Source: Moritella sp. 24 (GTDB taxonomy: Bacteria; Pseudomonadota; Gammaproteobacteria; Enterobacterales; Moritellaceae). From it: a stretch of 64,000 nt of DNA. The notes under the pieces are model-generated. The model made no database searches, was not told the origin of the DNA, and worked only from the letters and a program-made list of their open reading frames with translations. Below are positions 8,254 to 19,949 of this stretch, one piece after another. The stretch covers positions 3,481,505-3,545,504 of the forward strand of contig NZ_CP056123.1 in assembly GCF_018219155.1 (NCBI RefSeq). The letters run 5' to 3'. Both the position numbers and the translations under genes were made by a program. The stretch's first letter is position 1. Each line of letters begins with the position of its first letter.

Positions 8254-8637
8254 AAGAATATCTCCGCATACACATACATACAATTTCTAAAGAACATAAT
8301 ACATTAGATGATCAAAAATAGGTTGTTATTTTTGTTCTATAACGACCCATAAGAGCTAATATATTCGAACTAAATAATAATATGGCATTATATATCAGCA
8401 ATTTAATAACTTTATGACTTTAAACCTAAAATGCGGTGTAGTTGGCAAAATAAAAAATAGTTGACATTTAAGGGTGCTATTTTAATCACTGTATTACAGT
8501 TCCATAAAAATGTGTAAATGACATATATATTTTTATTGCAAAAAGGTATCACATTGTTAATCGGTCATAATTGACTCGATATTTACAGTTAAAAACGTGT
8601 TACATTTTAGGGTATGCTAAACGAAAAGGATAAAACC
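8254..8637. other. 384-bp divergent intergenic region, uvrY / small Cys-rich gene
   Basis: Very AT-rich, with no supported gene. It must hold the promoters of both flanking genes. TTGACA at 8461-8466 is a candidate -35 for the rightward gene. A near-palindrome ACTGTATTACAGT lies at 8488-8500. Nothing else structured is visible. Confidence 0.5.
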
Positions 8638-8799
8638 ATGGAAAAGCCAAAACAACAATCAATAGAAAAACCTTACCCACCTGCCGACGATGATTGCTGT
8701 GGTGGTGGCGCTTGCTGTCCGTGCGTTTGGGATCATTACTATGAACAACGAAAATTGTGGAATGCACAGCGTGCAGCTCTGATTGAGCAAGCAGAGTAA
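8638..8799 (+). CDS. Mini Cys-rich oxidoreductase-like domain protein, 53 aa
   Basis: 53 residues centred on DDDCCGGGACCPCVWDHYYEQ. Cysteines at 20, 21, 26, 27 and 29, followed by VWDHYYEQ, match the oxidoreductase-like domain (PF09791) seen alone in many proteobacteria and at the end of some eukaryotic proteins. Its biochemical role is not established; the clustered cysteines suggest metal or cluster binding. The ATG at 8638 is chosen because AAGGA stands 7 bases upstream; an in-frame ATG at 8614 has a weaker site. It is followed by the symmetrical hairpin at 8834-8869, which can serve as its terminator as well as that of the tRNA-Ser opposite. Confidence 0.75.
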   Translation: MEKPKQQSIEKPYPPADDDCCGGGACCPCVWDHYYEQRKLWNAQRAALIEQAE

Positions 8800-8833
8800 A
8801 TGAAATTAAAAATTTATTGAACGCCAGATAGCA

Positions 8834-8869
8834 AAAAGGCGCTGTTCTTTATCAGAACAGCGCCTTTTC
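8834..8869 (-). terminator. Bidirectional terminator, tRNA-Ser copy 1 / Cys-rich gene
   Basis: A 15-bp stem (AAAAGGCGCTGTTCT with its complement) and a 5-base loop, with A and T runs on the two sides. It sits between the 3' end of tRNA-Ser copy 1 and the end of the convergent small gene. Confidence 0.88.
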
Positions 8870-8877
8870 TATATAGA

Positions 8878-8968
8878 TGGCGGAGGAGGAGAGATTTGAA
8901 CTCTCGAGGAGCTATTAACCCCTGCTGGTTTTCAAGACCAGTGCATTCGGCCACTCTGCCACCCCTCC
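8878..8968 (-). tRNA. tRNA-Ser (UGA), copy 1
   Basis: 91 bases, GGAGGGG acceptor, long variable arm, T-stem GAGAG/CTCTC and encoded CCA. The anticodon loop CTTGAAA gives UGA. The sequence is the same as at 9316 and 9735. A tRNA-Ser(UGA) next to yccA and tusE is also the E. coli arrangement. Confidence 0.96.
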
Positions 8969-8983
8969 GCAGCAATGGAGCGT

Positions 8984-9012
8984 ATAATAGAGATATGGGC
9001 GGCGGTTGTAAA
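8984..9012 (-). promoter_or_regulatory. Promoter of tRNA-Ser copy 1
   Basis: Minus strand: TTTACA -35 (9007-9012), 17-base spacer, TATTAT -10 (8984-8989), then ACGCTCC leading into the tRNA. The same -10 and leader are repeated in front of the other two copies. Confidence 0.65.
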
Positions 9013-9190
9013 GTAAAAATATAACAGCCTCAACAACCGAACAAAATAAAACCAACTTGCGTAATTTCGTATCTAAATGCTAAATCAAATACTTAAAGAC
9101 ACATCAAATTAGATGATATCCATCGATAAACTAAATATTCAGTTAAACAAGATTAAAAGATAATGCTTCTATAATGACAAAAGTGAAAAG

Positions 9191-9255
9191 TAGGAATTAG
9201 GAATTAGGAATTAGGAATTAGGAATTAGGAATTAGGAATTAGGAATTAGGAATTA
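9191..9255. repeat. Heptanucleotide tandem repeat (TAGGAAT), nine full copies
   Basis: Nine perfect consecutive TAGGAAT units fill 9191-9253, with a partial tenth. It lies in the spacer between tRNA-Ser copies 1 and 2, 17 bases from the terminator of copy 2. No coding frame supports translation through it. Perfect repetition implies recent slippage and probable length variation between strains. Confidence 0.95.
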
Positions 9256-9271
9256 AGCATGCTTCAGATGC

Positions 9272-9306
9272 AAAAAAGGCGCTACCTTTTCAGATAGCGC
9301 CTTTCT
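9272..9306 (-). terminator. Terminator of tRNA-Ser copy 2
   Basis: Stem AAAGGCGCTA with TAGCGCCTTT and a 10-base loop flanked by A and T runs, immediately after the 3' end of tRNA-Ser copy 2 on the minus strand. It is a close relative of the terminator of copy 3. Confidence 0.85.
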
Positions 9307-9315
9307 CTATGTAGA

Positions 9316-9406
9316 TGGCGGAGGAGGAGAGATTTGAACTCTCGAGGAGCTATTAACCCCTGCTGGTTTTCAAGACCAGTGCATTCGGCCACTCTGCCAC
9401 CCCTCC
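9316..9406 (-). tRNA. tRNA-Ser (UGA), copy 2
   Basis: 91 bases with encoded CCA, same sequence as copies 1 and 3 by eye. It has its own promoter and terminator, so it is a separate unit rather than part of a polycistronic array. Confidence 0.96.
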
Positions 9407-9421
9407 GCAGCAATGGAGCGT

Positions 9422-9450
9422 ATAATATAGATATGATGCTCAGCTGTAAA
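9422..9450 (-). promoter_or_regulatory. Promoter of tRNA-Ser copy 2
   Basis: Minus strand: TTTACA -35 (9445-9450), 17-base spacer, TATTAT -10 (9422-9427), then the same ACGCTCCATTGCTGC leader as copy 1. The spacer bases nearest the -10 are also similar to copy 1, so the duplicated block includes the promoter. Confidence 0.65.
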
Positions 9451-9690
9451 CACACAAACGTTAAAAAATTACGTACAAGGAAACAACCGCTCACCTTTCA
9501 CACACTTTGCCCTAAATTCCAACTAATCAAGGTTTATAACTAACAGCCAAGAGACTGAAGAAACACAAATGGGTACTGTATTAGTCTTACAGATAAATAA
9601 AATGACTAATTTAAGGATGACGAGAGAACCAAGTGTAGAGCGTGGAAAATCTGATTGCGGGATAGTTAGAATTAATAGATGTCAAAATGC

Positions 9691-9725
9691 AAAAAAGGCG
9701 CTATCTTTTCAGATAGCGCCTTTCT
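9691..9725 (-). terminator. Terminator of tRNA-Ser copy 3
   Basis: A 13-bp stem (AAAGGCGCTATCT with its complement) around a TTTC loop, with an A run before and a T run after it, directly following tRNA-Ser copy 3. Confidence 0.87.
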
Positions 9726-9734
9726 CTATGTAGA

Positions 9735-9825
9735 TGGCGGAGGAGGAGAGATTTGAACTCTCGAGGAGCTATTAACCCCTGCTGGTTTTCAAGACCAGTG
9801 CATTCGGCCACTCTGCCACCCCTCC
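9735..9825 (-). tRNA. tRNA-Ser (UGA), copy 3
   Basis: 91 bases with encoded CCA, the same sequence as the other two copies. It lies divergently from yccA across a spacer of about 190 bases. Confidence 0.96.
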
Positions 9826-9840
9826 GCAGCAATGGAGCGT

Positions 9841-9869
9841 ATAATACAGTCTTTTTATTAAAGATAAAG
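9841..9869 (-). promoter_or_regulatory. Promoter of tRNA-Ser copy 3
   Basis: Minus strand: TATTAT -10 (9841-9846) with the shared ACGCTCC leader. A weaker -35 (CTTTAT or TTTATC, 9863-9869) lies 16-17 bases upstream. The -35 region has diverged from copies 1 and 2. Confidence 0.5.
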
Positions 9870-10017
9870 CGTTTTTGAAATTTAATCACATTTTTCATAG
9901 ATAAGGCTTGTTTTTAACTTATTTGGCTATAAATTAACTACATCGTCATATTATGTCGGAACTTTAGGGTATACTTATACTCTAACTAGCAGTGTTAATT
10001 ATTAAGGAAAAGACACA

Positions 10018-10680
10018 ATGCAACAACGTACGATTCAGACTCAGTCGCAAGCAAGCGTACTCGCGACGAATAAGGTACTTCGAAATACCTATATGTTATT
10101 AGCGATGACTCTCGCGTTTTCAGCGATAATTGCAGCTGCAGTAGTAACATTAAACTTACCAGCTCCAGGCTTCATCATTACACTTGTTGGTGTATACGGT
10201 TTAATGTATCTAACAGAAAAGAACCGTAACAACTCAATGGGTATTTTATTTGTATTCCTATTCACAGGTTTCTTAGGCTATACCGTTGGCCCGTTAATTA
10301 ATCGATATATCGGCGCAGGTATGGGTGACATTGTTGTATTGGCCTTTGCTGGTACTGCATTTACTTTCTTTGCTCTGTCTGCATACGTGCTTACAACGAA
10401 AAAAGATATGTCTTTCCTTAGCGGCATGATGATGGCTGGTTTTGTTGTACTGATCGTAGCTATGATTGGTAACATCTTCTTACAGATCCCAGCACTTAGC
10501 CTAGCAATCAGTGCAATGTTCATCTTGTTCTCATCTGGTGCTATCTTGATGCAAACAAGTTCGATCATTCATGGTGGCGAAACAAGCTACATCTCTGCGA
10601 CTGTAACTATCTTCGTATCACTATATAATATCTTTGTTAGCTTATTACAAATTTTAGGTATCATGGGTAGCGACGACTAA
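10018..10680 (+). CDS. yccA: Bax inhibitor-1 family membrane protein YccA
   Basis: 220 residues with about seven hydrophobic segments after a polar N-terminus of about 20 residues, and the short charged C-terminus typical of the family. The best match in memory is E. coli YccA, an inner-membrane protein that binds the FtsH-HflKC protease complex and slows proteolysis of jammed SecY. An AAGGA site stands about 9 bases before the ATG. A strong terminator follows at 10743, so it forms its own unit although tusE comes next, as in E. coli. Confidence 0.9.
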   Translation: MQQRTIQTQSQASVLATNKVLRNTYMLLAMTLAFSAIIAAAVVTLNLPAPGFIITLVGVYGLMYLTEKNRNNSMGILFVFLFTGFLGYTVGPLINRYIGAGMGDIVVLAFAGTAFTFFALSAYVLTTKKDMSFLSGMMMAGFVVLIVAMIGNIFLQIPALSLAISAMFILFSSGAILMQTSSIIHGGETSYISATVTIFVSLYNIFVSLLQILGIMGSDD

Positions 10681-10742
10681 TCGCGTTATTATCAAACCTG
10701 TTATACTGATATATAATAAGTTGGAATTATATCCATAATTGA

Positions 10743-10769
10743 AAAGCCTCGTTTAACGAGGCTTTTTTA
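10743..10769 (+). terminator. Terminator of yccA
   Basis: AAAAGCCTCG pairs with CGAGGCTTTT around a short loop and is followed by a T run. It lies 62 bases after the yccA stop and 28 bases before the tusE ATG. Confidence 0.88.
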
Positions 10770-10796
10770 TTTACTCAAGAAGATTATTAGATATTT

Positions 10797-11126
10797 ATGT
10801 TAATTATCAATGAACAAGAAGTGGCTACCGATAAACAAGGTTATTTGCTTAACTCAAGTGATTGGACTGAAGCACTTGCACCAATTATTGCAGAACAAGA
10901 AAGCATTACCCTAAGCCCTGCACACTGGGAGGTTGTTCTCTTCGTGCGTAACTTTTACCTTGAATACAATACTTCACCGGCTATCCGTGCATTAGTTAAA
11001 GCGATGGCAAAAAAGCTTGGTGAAGATAAAGGTAACAGTATTTACCTTTATAAGCTGTTCCCTAAAGGCCCTGCAAAGCAAGCAACTAAAATTGCCGGTT
11101 TACCCAAACCCGCTAAATGCCTGTAG
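10797..11126 (+). CDS. tusE: Sulfurtransferase TusE (DsrC family)
   Basis: 109 residues, the TusE length. The C-terminus [22 protein letters not shown] is the family signature, with the sulfur-accepting cysteine at penultimate position 108. TusE takes persulfide sulfur from TusBCD and hands it to MnmA for 2-thiolation of the wobble uridine in Glu, Lys and Gln tRNAs. It lies downstream of yccA but behind a terminator, so it probably has its own promoter in the short gap. The ribosome site before the ATG is weak. Confidence 0.94.
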   Translation: MLIINEQEVATDKQGYLLNSSDWTEALAPIIAEQESITLSPAHWEVVLFVRNFYLEYNTSPAIRALVKAMAKKLGEDKGNSIYLYKLFPKGPAKQATKIAGLPKPAKCL

Positions 11127-11220
11127 TCTTTAGTTTATCAATGTGTGCAGCTAATAAAGCAGACTTATTCATAGGTCCACCTCATTAAGCGTAACCACGA
11201 TACTCATGACTGCAGAAACA

Positions 11221-11257
11221 AAAAAGCCTCACTTAGCAATAACTAAGTGAGGCTTTT
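11221..11257. terminator. Bidirectional terminator between tusE and serS
   Basis: A 16-bp perfect stem (AAAAAGCCTCACTTAG with its complement) around CAATAA, with A and T runs on both sides. It lies between convergent genes, so it can end both transcripts. Confidence 0.9.
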
Positions 11258-11338
11258 TATTTAGCTCATCATTCATAGCGGTATAGCAACACTACCCGCC
11301 ATTAAATTTATTAACCAATTATATTAGGCTATTACATA

Positions 11339-12628
<1,290 letters not shown>

Positions 12629-12769
12629 TTACCTACTCTGCTTGTTTAATTTAAACCTAAAAGCACGTTACTGGCTCTTAGATAGAAATATCTGTTGGTA
12701 TTGTTTATACATATTATTTTAACGTGATTTTACACTTTCATCACGTATTTATAGTTAAAAAACGGGTCT

Positions 12770-13153
12770 TTATGCTCGAAATACTAAGCGCATACCTAAA
12801 TATGCAACAAAAATACACACGAATACGTTTAAAGATACATTTAGCCCTGCTTTTAACCACTCACCCTGCTGTAATAACAACAATGAATCCATCGAGAATG
12901 TCGAAAATGTCGTCAATGCCCCCAAGAAACCTAAACCAATAAGTTGGCGCCAAGGTTCAGCTGCAATAATATTGTCATCAAGTAAGGCAAACAATACCCC
13001 CATCAATAACGACCCCAGAATATTGACGATTAAAGTGCCAAACGGGAAACCTTTACCTAATACTGCCGTAGCAGTTTGTGCAATGAAGGTTCTTAACATT
13101 GCACCACTAGCACCACCAAGTGCAACAAAACCGTATAATGCTAAATTATTCAT
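12770..13153 (-). CDS. crcB: Fluoride ion channel CrcB/Fluc
   Basis: 127 residues with four hydrophobic segments. It shows the family motifs GGASGAMLR near the N-terminus, GTLIVNILGS in the middle, and GFLGALTTFSTFS, which carries the Phe and Thr residues of the fluoride pore. Fluc proteins form dual-topology dimers in the inner membrane that let cytoplasmic fluoride escape. The gene is inserted between rarA (38 bases upstream) and serS, an addition to the E. coli order. There is no room for a fluoride riboswitch directly upstream. Confidence 0.94.
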   Translation of the reverse strand: MNNLALYGFVALGGASGAMLRTFIAQTATAVLGKGFPFGTLIVNILGSLLMGVLFALLDDNIIAAEPWRQLIGLGFLGALTTFSTFSMDSLLLLQQGEWLKAGLNVSLNVFVCIFVAYLGMRLVFRA

Positions 13154-13191
13154 CTGTAATACTCTGGTTTATTAATTAATAACACAGTCCA

Positions 13192-14529
13192 TTAGTTATA
13201 ACGTTTACGTGGGCTGTTAATATCGAGCTGATGCAAGTAATCAAGCTTTTGCTTAATTTGCTTTTCAACACCACGATCGACAGGGTGATATAGCTTCGTG
13301 CCTTGTAATGCTTCTGGCATATAACATTCACCGGGTGCATACGCCCCGACTTCATCATGGGCATAACGATAGTCATCTCCATAACCAAGATCGGACATTA
13401 GCTTAGTCGGCGCATTACGTAAGTGCATAGGAACATCAAAATCAGGTTGTTCTTGTACTAACATTTTCGCTTGAGTAAAGGCGGTATAAACTGAATTACT
13501 CTTTGCTGCTGATGCAAGATAAACAATCGCCTGTGCAATCGCTCGCTCGCCTTCATACGCACCGATACGACTAAAACAGTCCCATGCTGAAACGGCAACT
13601 TGCATTGCTCTAGGATCTGCATTACCAATGTCTTCTGAGGCAATGGCCAGTAAACGTCGCGCGATATGCAATGGATCACAGCCACCAGCAAGCATACGTG
13701 CAAACCAATATAACGCAGCGTCTGGTGATGAACCACGAATAGATTTATGCAATGCAGACATGAGGTCGTAATAAAGCTCACCTTTATTATCAAAGCCATT
13801 TACTTTGCGGCCTACCACAGACATCAGTCTCTCGAGTGTAACCAGTTTGCCCTGACCTTCGTCTTCAACCATATCATTCAATAGTTCAAGATAATTTAAG
13901 CTCTTTCTTGCATCACCATCGACAATATCACACAGTTTTTCTTTTACGCCCGCTGCAAAGTTAAACTTAACACCCGCAAGTCCACGTTCATCTGTGAGAG
14001 CTTGATCAACGACTTGTTGTATTTCATCAGCCGTTAATTTTTTAAGCACATACACACGCGCACGAGATAACAATGCGTTATTTAACTCAAATGAAGGGTT
14101 TTCAGTTGTCGCACCAATAAAAATAATGGTGCCATCTTCAATGTGTGGTAGAAATGCATCTTGCTGACTTTTATTAAAGCGATGTACTTCATCTACAAAT
14201 AAAATCGTACGATAGCCTTGAACCGCATTGTCTTTGGCTTTTTCAATCGCTAGACGAATATCTTTAATACCTGAAGTAACAGCATGTACACGCTCTACTT
14301 TGGCATCACAATAATTCGCAATCATTTCTGCAATCGTGGTTTTACCGGTACCCGGAGGCCCCCATAAAATCATCGAATGGGCATGGCCAGCTAATAGCGC
14401 TCGATGTAAGGGTTTTCCTTCACCAAGAATGTGTGTTTGACCGATATATTGCGACATTTTCTCTGGTCGCATTCTCGCTGCTAGTGGTTGGAAATCTGGG
14501 CTGAAATCAAGTGACATTGTATTATTCAT
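13192..14529 (-). CDS. rarA: Replication-associated recombination protein A (MgsA/RarA AAA+ ATPase)
   Basis: 445 residues (E. coli 447). It has a Walker A GPPGTGKT at 57-64, a Walker B ending FVDEVH with D112-E113, then GATTENPSF (sensor 1) and the tetramerising C-terminal domain. RarA is a clamp-loader-like ATPase that works at stalled or gapped replication forks. Its ATG overlaps the lolA stop by one base (TAATG), so translation is coupled. Gene order lolA-rarA is conserved across gammaproteobacteria. Confidence 0.96.
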   Translation of the reverse strand: MNNTMSLDFSPDFQPLAARMRPEKMSQYIGQTHILGEGKPLHRALLAGHAHSMILWGPPGTGKTTIAEMIANYCDAKVERVHAVTSGIKDIRLAIEKAKDNAVQGYRTILFVDEVHRFNKSQQDAFLPHIEDGTIIFIGATTENPSFELNNALLSRARVYVLKKLTADEIQQVVDQALTDERGLAGVKFNFAAGVKEKLCDIVDGDARKSLNYLELLNDMVEDEGQGKLVTLERLMSVVGRKVNGFDNKGELYYDLMSALHKSIRGSSPDAALYWFARMLAGGCDPLHIARRLLAIASEDIGNADPRAMQVAVSAWDCFSRIGAYEGERAIAQAIVYLASAAKSNSVYTAFTQAKMLVQEQPDFDVPMHLRNAPTKLMSDLGYGDDYRYAHDEVGAYAPGECYMPEALQGTKLYHPVDRGVEKQIKQKLDYLHQLDINSPRKRYN

Positions 14530-15149
14530 TAGCGTTGGTCATCTATATCTGTATCTTCCGGGATAATAAAATTAAACAACGCAGGATCCATCTTGTTCAT
14601 TGTCTTATGATTTGTTAAAGCAAACTGGCTTTGCTGCCCTTGTTGCTCCTGCACTGAAAACTGTGCTATTTCACCGTCTTTAAACTGCAGCGTAAATACT
14701 GCCGCAGCAGGGTCGTTAGGCGTAATAACCGTATATACATCGGCCTTTTTCGTTACGCGGTAGGTTTCCCATAGTGTTTGTTCTGCCCCTGCAATTAACA
14801 TGAAAGGCGTGTTTGCGATTGCATCTTTAAGTGAGTAAATACTAACTTGTTCAACAAAAGAATTATAGAACCACAGGCTTTCACCATTTGATACTATCAA
14901 CTGCTCATCAGGTGTGATCGTTTCCCAACGGAATTGATTAGGGCGCTGTAACTGCATGACCCCCTGCCCCGTTGATAAGTTATCACCTTCTGCAGATGTT
15001 ACTGTTTGCGTAAAGTCAGCACTGAATGGCTGTAATAATGCAAGTTGACTTTGTAGTTCTTCTTTCACGCTTTGCGCGTGCGTTAGCATCGATGCAGTCA
15101 TTAGTACTGCCGTTGCTAAAATCTTCTTAAATGTCATTTTACTTCTCAT
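14529..15149 (-). CDS. lolA: Outer-membrane lipoprotein carrier protein LolA
   Basis: 206 residues. A signal peptide ends near LTHAQS (about residue 26). The mature protein has the LolA pattern: [26 protein letters not shown] and a W-F motif in ESLWFYN. LolA ferries lipoproteins across the periplasm from LolCDE to LolB. The start at 15149 has AGGA 7 bases upstream; an ATG four codons later is possible. It begins 3 bases after the ftsK stop and overlaps rarA, so the three are one operon. Confidence 0.95.
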   Translation of the reverse strand: MRSKMTFKKILATAVLMTASMLTHAQSVKEELQSQLALLQPFSADFTQTVTSAEGDNLSTGQGVMQLQRPNQFRWETITPDEQLIVSNGESLWFYNSFVEQVSIYSLKDAIANTPFMLIAGAEQTLWETYRVTKKADVYTVITPNDPAAAVFTLQFKDGEIAQFSVQEQQGQQSQFALTNHKTMNKMDPALFNFIIPEDTDIDDQR

Positions 15150-15152
15150 ATA

Positions 15153-17822
15153 CTAATCCTTTGGTGGCGGTGGCGCCAATACTTCACGGTTACCACTGTG
15201 GCCTGGTGAACTCACAATACCGCGTGCTTCCATCTCTTCAATAATACGGGCTGCACGGTTATAACCAATTTTAAATTTACGTTGAACACCTGAAGCTGAA
15301 CCACGACGCGTTTCTGTTACATGGAATACTGCTTGATCAAATAATTCATCAACATCTGATGAACCTTCAGCCACTTCACCTGGTAATAACGTATCTGCCG
15401 TCGCTTCACCATTTAAAATTTCATCAATATAATCCGGTTCACCACGTAATTTCCAGTCGGCAACAACGCGGTGAACTTCATGGTCGTCAACAAACGCACC
15501 ATGCACACGAATCGGCACACTTGTTCCTGCAGGTTGATACAACATATCACCCATACCAAGTAACGTTTCAGCACCACCCTGATCAAGAATAGTACGAGAG
15601 TCAATTTTACTTGATACTTGGAACGCAATACGCGTTGGAATGTTAGCCTTAATTAGACCCGTGATCACATCAACAGAAGGACGCTGAGTCGCTAAAATCA
15701 AATGAATACCAGCAGCACGGGCTTTTTGTGCAATACGTGCAATCAACTCCTCTACCTTTTTACCCACAATCATCATCATGTCAGCAAATTCATCCACAAT
15801 AACCACAATTGCAGGCAACTTGATAAGTTCAGGTGCTGTTTCATCCATGCTATCACCCGGTTTCCATAATGGGTCAAGGATTGGTTGTCCAGCGTCTATC
15901 GCTTGTTGTATTTTACTATTAAAGCCTGCAAGGTTACGAACACCAACTGCAGACAATAATTTATAACGTCTTTCCATCTCACCAACACACCAACGCAACG
16001 AATTTGCCGCGTCTTTCATGTCAGTAACAACTTCAGTTAATAAATGTGGGATACCTTCATACACTGAAAGTTCCAACATTTTTGGATCAATCATGATCAT
16101 ACGAACTTCTTCTGGCGATGCTTTATACAGCAAGCTCATGATCATAACATTCACACCAACCGACTTACCCGAGCCAGTTGTACCAGCAACCAGTAAATGG
16201 GGCATTTTAGCTAAATCAACAACGACTGAATCACCAGCAATATCATGACCCAGTACCATTGATGTTTTCGATTTGGCTTCATGAAATGATGGGCTAGACA
16301 TCACATCAGACAAAAATACGGTCTCTCTGTACTTGTTTGGTAACTCAAGACCAATCACAGATTTACCTGGGATAACCTCTACAATACGCACACTCATTGC
16401 AGATAATGAACGGGCTAAATCTTTTGATAGTGCTGAGATCTTACTTACTTTAATACCCGGCGCTAAATCAAGTTCAAAACGCGTGATCACAGGGCCTGGA
16501 TGTACATCAACCACTTGTGCTTTAATATTAAATTCTAATAATTTCTCTTCCACTAAACGCGCAACATGATCAAGTTCAGCTTGAGAGATTGGATTGGTTT
16601 TCTTGTCTGGCTTATCTAATAATTCCAAACCAGGTAATAATGTCACTGGTTTTTCTTTAAATTGTAGAGGGTCGGTTGATACAACTTGATCACCCACAAT
16701 CTCAAACGCATTTTCAGGGCCGTTATTGTTAATATGAAATACTGGCGCAAGTGCGGGCTCTGCCTGTTGCTCTTCGAATTGAGCTTCTAACGCGTGTTCA
16801 ACGAATGATTGTTCTTCATGATGGTTATCAAGGTGCTGTGCATTAAAGTTCTGTGGTTCAACAATATCGTCATTAGCCACAGGATTATTATTATTATCAT
16901 GATCACGGTAATCATCTTGAACATGATCAAATTCTGATATATCAAATGCTGACATTGATGGTTCTTGTCGTGATGCACTATCATCAACCGCAGTAAATGG
17001 CCTGTTTACCACAGCGTCGTTTTCAGCATTCTGTTGTTCGTATTGTGATTCAAATTCTTGCTCTGTCGGCTCAACTAAACGTGTATCTACTGTATCCGTA
17101 TTCACTGACGCTGGTGACTTACGCAGTGTTTTTAGCTCTTCATCATATGATACTTCTAATGCATCATCATTTTTATCTTCGGCTGGCTGTCGTTCACTTA
17201 ATGCTTTTATTTTATCAAAAACAAATTGGCATGCGTTAATAACGCCAGCGCCCAACATATCAACGATCGTTAACCAAGAAATACCAGTAAGTAATGTAAA
17301 ACCAATCGCAACAAAGCTCAGTAAAATAAGCGTTGAACCTAATACACCAAATAACTCACTGATAGCCTGTTCAACCACATCACCAACTAAGCCGCCCGAT
17401 GAAAAGTAGTACAGATCATCAAAGTTAACCGATGCTAGTCCGCACACACCGATGAGCAGCAGCAATGCGCCGATCATACGTAAACCGACAGTAAAGAAAT
17501 CTATTTCATCAAGCTGTCTCGGTCGCCAAAATATGAACCAAGCAAGGGACACAAATCCGAGGGGTATACCATAAGCATAAATACCAAAGGTAAAGAATAA
17601 AGCATCTCCCATCCATGCACCTAATGAACCCGCTGCATTTTTAACAGGACCTTGCCAACTTGTTTGTGACCATGATGGATCGGCAGGATCAAACGAGACT
17701 AATGCGACCATGGCATAACAAGCAAGAAAGGTGGAAAAAATAAATCCGACCTCAAAAACACGCTGGATACCGGATAATGGGGCAAGATATTTAGATGGAA
17801 TGGCTAAATTAAATTTGTTCAT
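15153..17822 (-). CDS. ftsK: DNA translocase FtsK
   Basis: 889 residues, much shorter than E. coli FtsK (1329) because the linker is shorter. Four membrane segments lie within about 24-190. An acidic, Glu/Gln/Asp/Asn-rich low-complexity linker spans about 205-390. The motor follows, with Walker [10 protein letters not shown] at 546-554 and a Walker B ending [11 protein letters not shown]-terminal gamma winged helix (about 825-889) reads KOPS and activates XerCD. It pumps chromosome ends to dif at the septum during division. It leads the ftsK-lolA-rarA operon and is separated from lrp by a hairpin at 17897. Confidence 0.97.
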   Translation of the reverse strand: MNKFNLAIPSKYLAPLSGIQRVFEVGFIFSTFLACYAMVALVSFDPADPSWSQTSWQGPVKNAAGSLGAWMGDALFFTFGIYAYGIPLGFVSLAWFIFWRPRQLDEIDFFTVGLRMIGALLLLIGVCGLASVNFDDLYYFSSGGLVGDVVEQAISELFGVLGSTLILLSFVAIGFTLLTGISWLTIVDMLGAGVINACQFVFDKIKALSERQPAEDKNDDALEVSYDEELKTLRKSPASVNTDTVDTRLVEPTEQEFESQYEQQNAENDAVVNRPFTAVDDSASRQEPSMSAFDISEFDHVQDDYRDHDNNNNPVANDDIVEPQNFNAQHLDNHHEEQSFVEHALEAQFEEQQAEPALAPVFHINNNGPENAFEIVGDQVVSTDPLQFKEKPVTLLPGLELLDKPDKKTNPISQAELDHVARLVEEKLLEFNIKAQVVDVHPGPVITRFELDLAPGIKVSKISALSKDLARSLSAMSVRIVEVIPGKSVIGLELPNKYRETVFLSDVMSSPSFHEAKSKTSMVLGHDIAGDSVVVDLAKMPHLLVAGTTGSGKSVGVNVMIMSLLYKASPEEVRMIMIDPKMLELSVYEGIPHLLTEVVTDMKDAANSLRWCVGEMERRYKLLSAVGVRNLAGFNSKIQQAIDAGQPILDPLWKPGDSMDETAPELIKLPAIVVIVDEFADMMMIVGKKVEELIARIAQKARAAGIHLILATQRPSVDVITGLIKANIPTRIAFQVSSKIDSRTILDQGGAETLLGMGDMLYQPAGTSVPIRVHGAFVDDHEVHRVVADWKLRGEPDYIDEILNGEATADTLLPGEVAEGSSDVDELFDQAVFHVTETRRGSASGVQRKFKIGYNRAARIIEEMEARGIVSSPGHSGNREVLAPPPPKD

Positions 17823-17896
17823 CTTGATTTCTGACTCTTGAAGGCGACGGTTTACGTAAACTATGAGCTATCAACTTTAATTAAATGCTAGAAACA

Positions 17897-17923
17897 AAAC
17901 AAGCGGCAACATGCCGCTTGTTT
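17897..17923 (-). terminator. Terminator of lrp
   Basis: Stem AAACAAGCGGCA with TGCCGCTTGTTT around a 3-base loop. On the minus strand it is followed by a T-rich stretch. It separates lrp from ftsK. Confidence 0.75.
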
Positions 17924-17989
17924 GATTATTTATCACTTTATTGGCGTTAATCTATAATTACGCCTAAAGATTATGCCTGAGGAGTCAAA

Positions 17990-18484
17990 TTAACGCGTTT
18001 TAATCACTAAACGGTTGCTTTGTTTTACTTCTTCCATAACAACATAAGTACGTGTGTCGTTAACACCCGGTAAACGTAATAGTGTTTCACCAAGTAAGCG
18101 ACGGTAAGCTGACATATCAGATACACGTGTTTTTAATAAATAATCGAAGTCGCCAGATACTAAATGGCACTCTTGAATTTCTTCTAGCTCTTGAACAGCT
18201 TTGTTGAATTGCTCAAATACATCAGCAGCACCACGATTTAAGGTAATTTCAACAAAAACAAGCAATGAAGCATCAAGAAATTGCGGGTTTAGAATTGCGG
18301 TATAACCAGTAATATATCCTTGGCGCTCTAAGCGACGTACGCGCTCCAAGCATGGCGTAGGGCTTAAACCTACACGTTTCGACAACTCTACATTGGAAAT
18401 TCGGCCGTCTTTTTGTAATTCATTCAGAATATTACGGTCGATTCGATCTAGTTCCTTCATTGGTCGAGTTTTTACTTCCATCAT
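17990..18484 (-). CDS. lrp: Leucine-responsive regulatory protein Lrp
   Basis: 165 residues from the chosen start (E. coli Lrp 164). The sequence from DLDRIDRN-like ELDRIDRNILNELQKDGRIS to the end QSNRLVIKTR is nearly the same as enteric Lrp. It includes the winged HTH (NVELSKRVGLSPTPCLERVRRLE) and the RAM ligand domain with GDFDYLLKTR. It is a global regulator of amino-acid metabolism that binds leucine and forms octamers. ATGs at 18484 and 18481 follow a GGTGGA site; a longer frame to 18538 would add about 18 residues not found in the family. It is divergent from trxB. Confidence 0.96.
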   Translation of the reverse strand: MMEVKTRPMKELDRIDRNILNELQKDGRISNVELSKRVGLSPTPCLERVRRLERQGYITGYTAILNPQFLDASLLVFVEITLNRGAADVFEQFNKAVQELEEIQECHLVSGDFDYLLKTRVSDMSAYRRLLGETLLRLPGVNDTRTYVVMEEVKQSNRLVIKTR

Positions 18485-19891
<1,407 letters not shown>

Positions 19892-19906
19892 CCTCTTTAT
19901 TCTGTT

Positions 19907-19934
19907 AAGGTGATACCCTCGGTATCACCTTTTT
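19907..19934 (+). terminator. Terminator of trxB
   Basis: AAGGTGATACC pairs perfectly with GGTATCACCTT around a 3-base loop, followed by a T run. It ends 16 bases before the aat ATG. Confidence 0.85.
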
Positions 19935-19949
19935 CTAGGCCTACCTGAC

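Larger units (their letters stand above)
9407..9734. other. 328-bp spacer between tRNA-Ser copies 2 and 3
   Basis: It holds the promoter of copy 2 near 9422-9450 and the terminator of copy 3 near 9691-9725. Between them I see no gene, repeat or RNA signal. Confidence 0.5.

Noticed and set aside
8488-8500. LexA (SOS) box near uvrY
   Set aside because: ACTGTATTACAGT has CTGT and ACAG but only 3 bases between instead of 8, so it is not a LexA site.
9282-9898. Two open frames ending in the same peptide (RRGGRVAECTGLENQQGLIAP and so on)
   Set aside because: The shared peptide is simply the tRNA-Ser gene copies read as protein, not a duplicated coding gene.
13154-13191. Fluoride riboswitch in front of crcB
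   Set aside because: Only 38 bases separate rarA from crcB, too few for the aptamer, and no matching pattern was seen.
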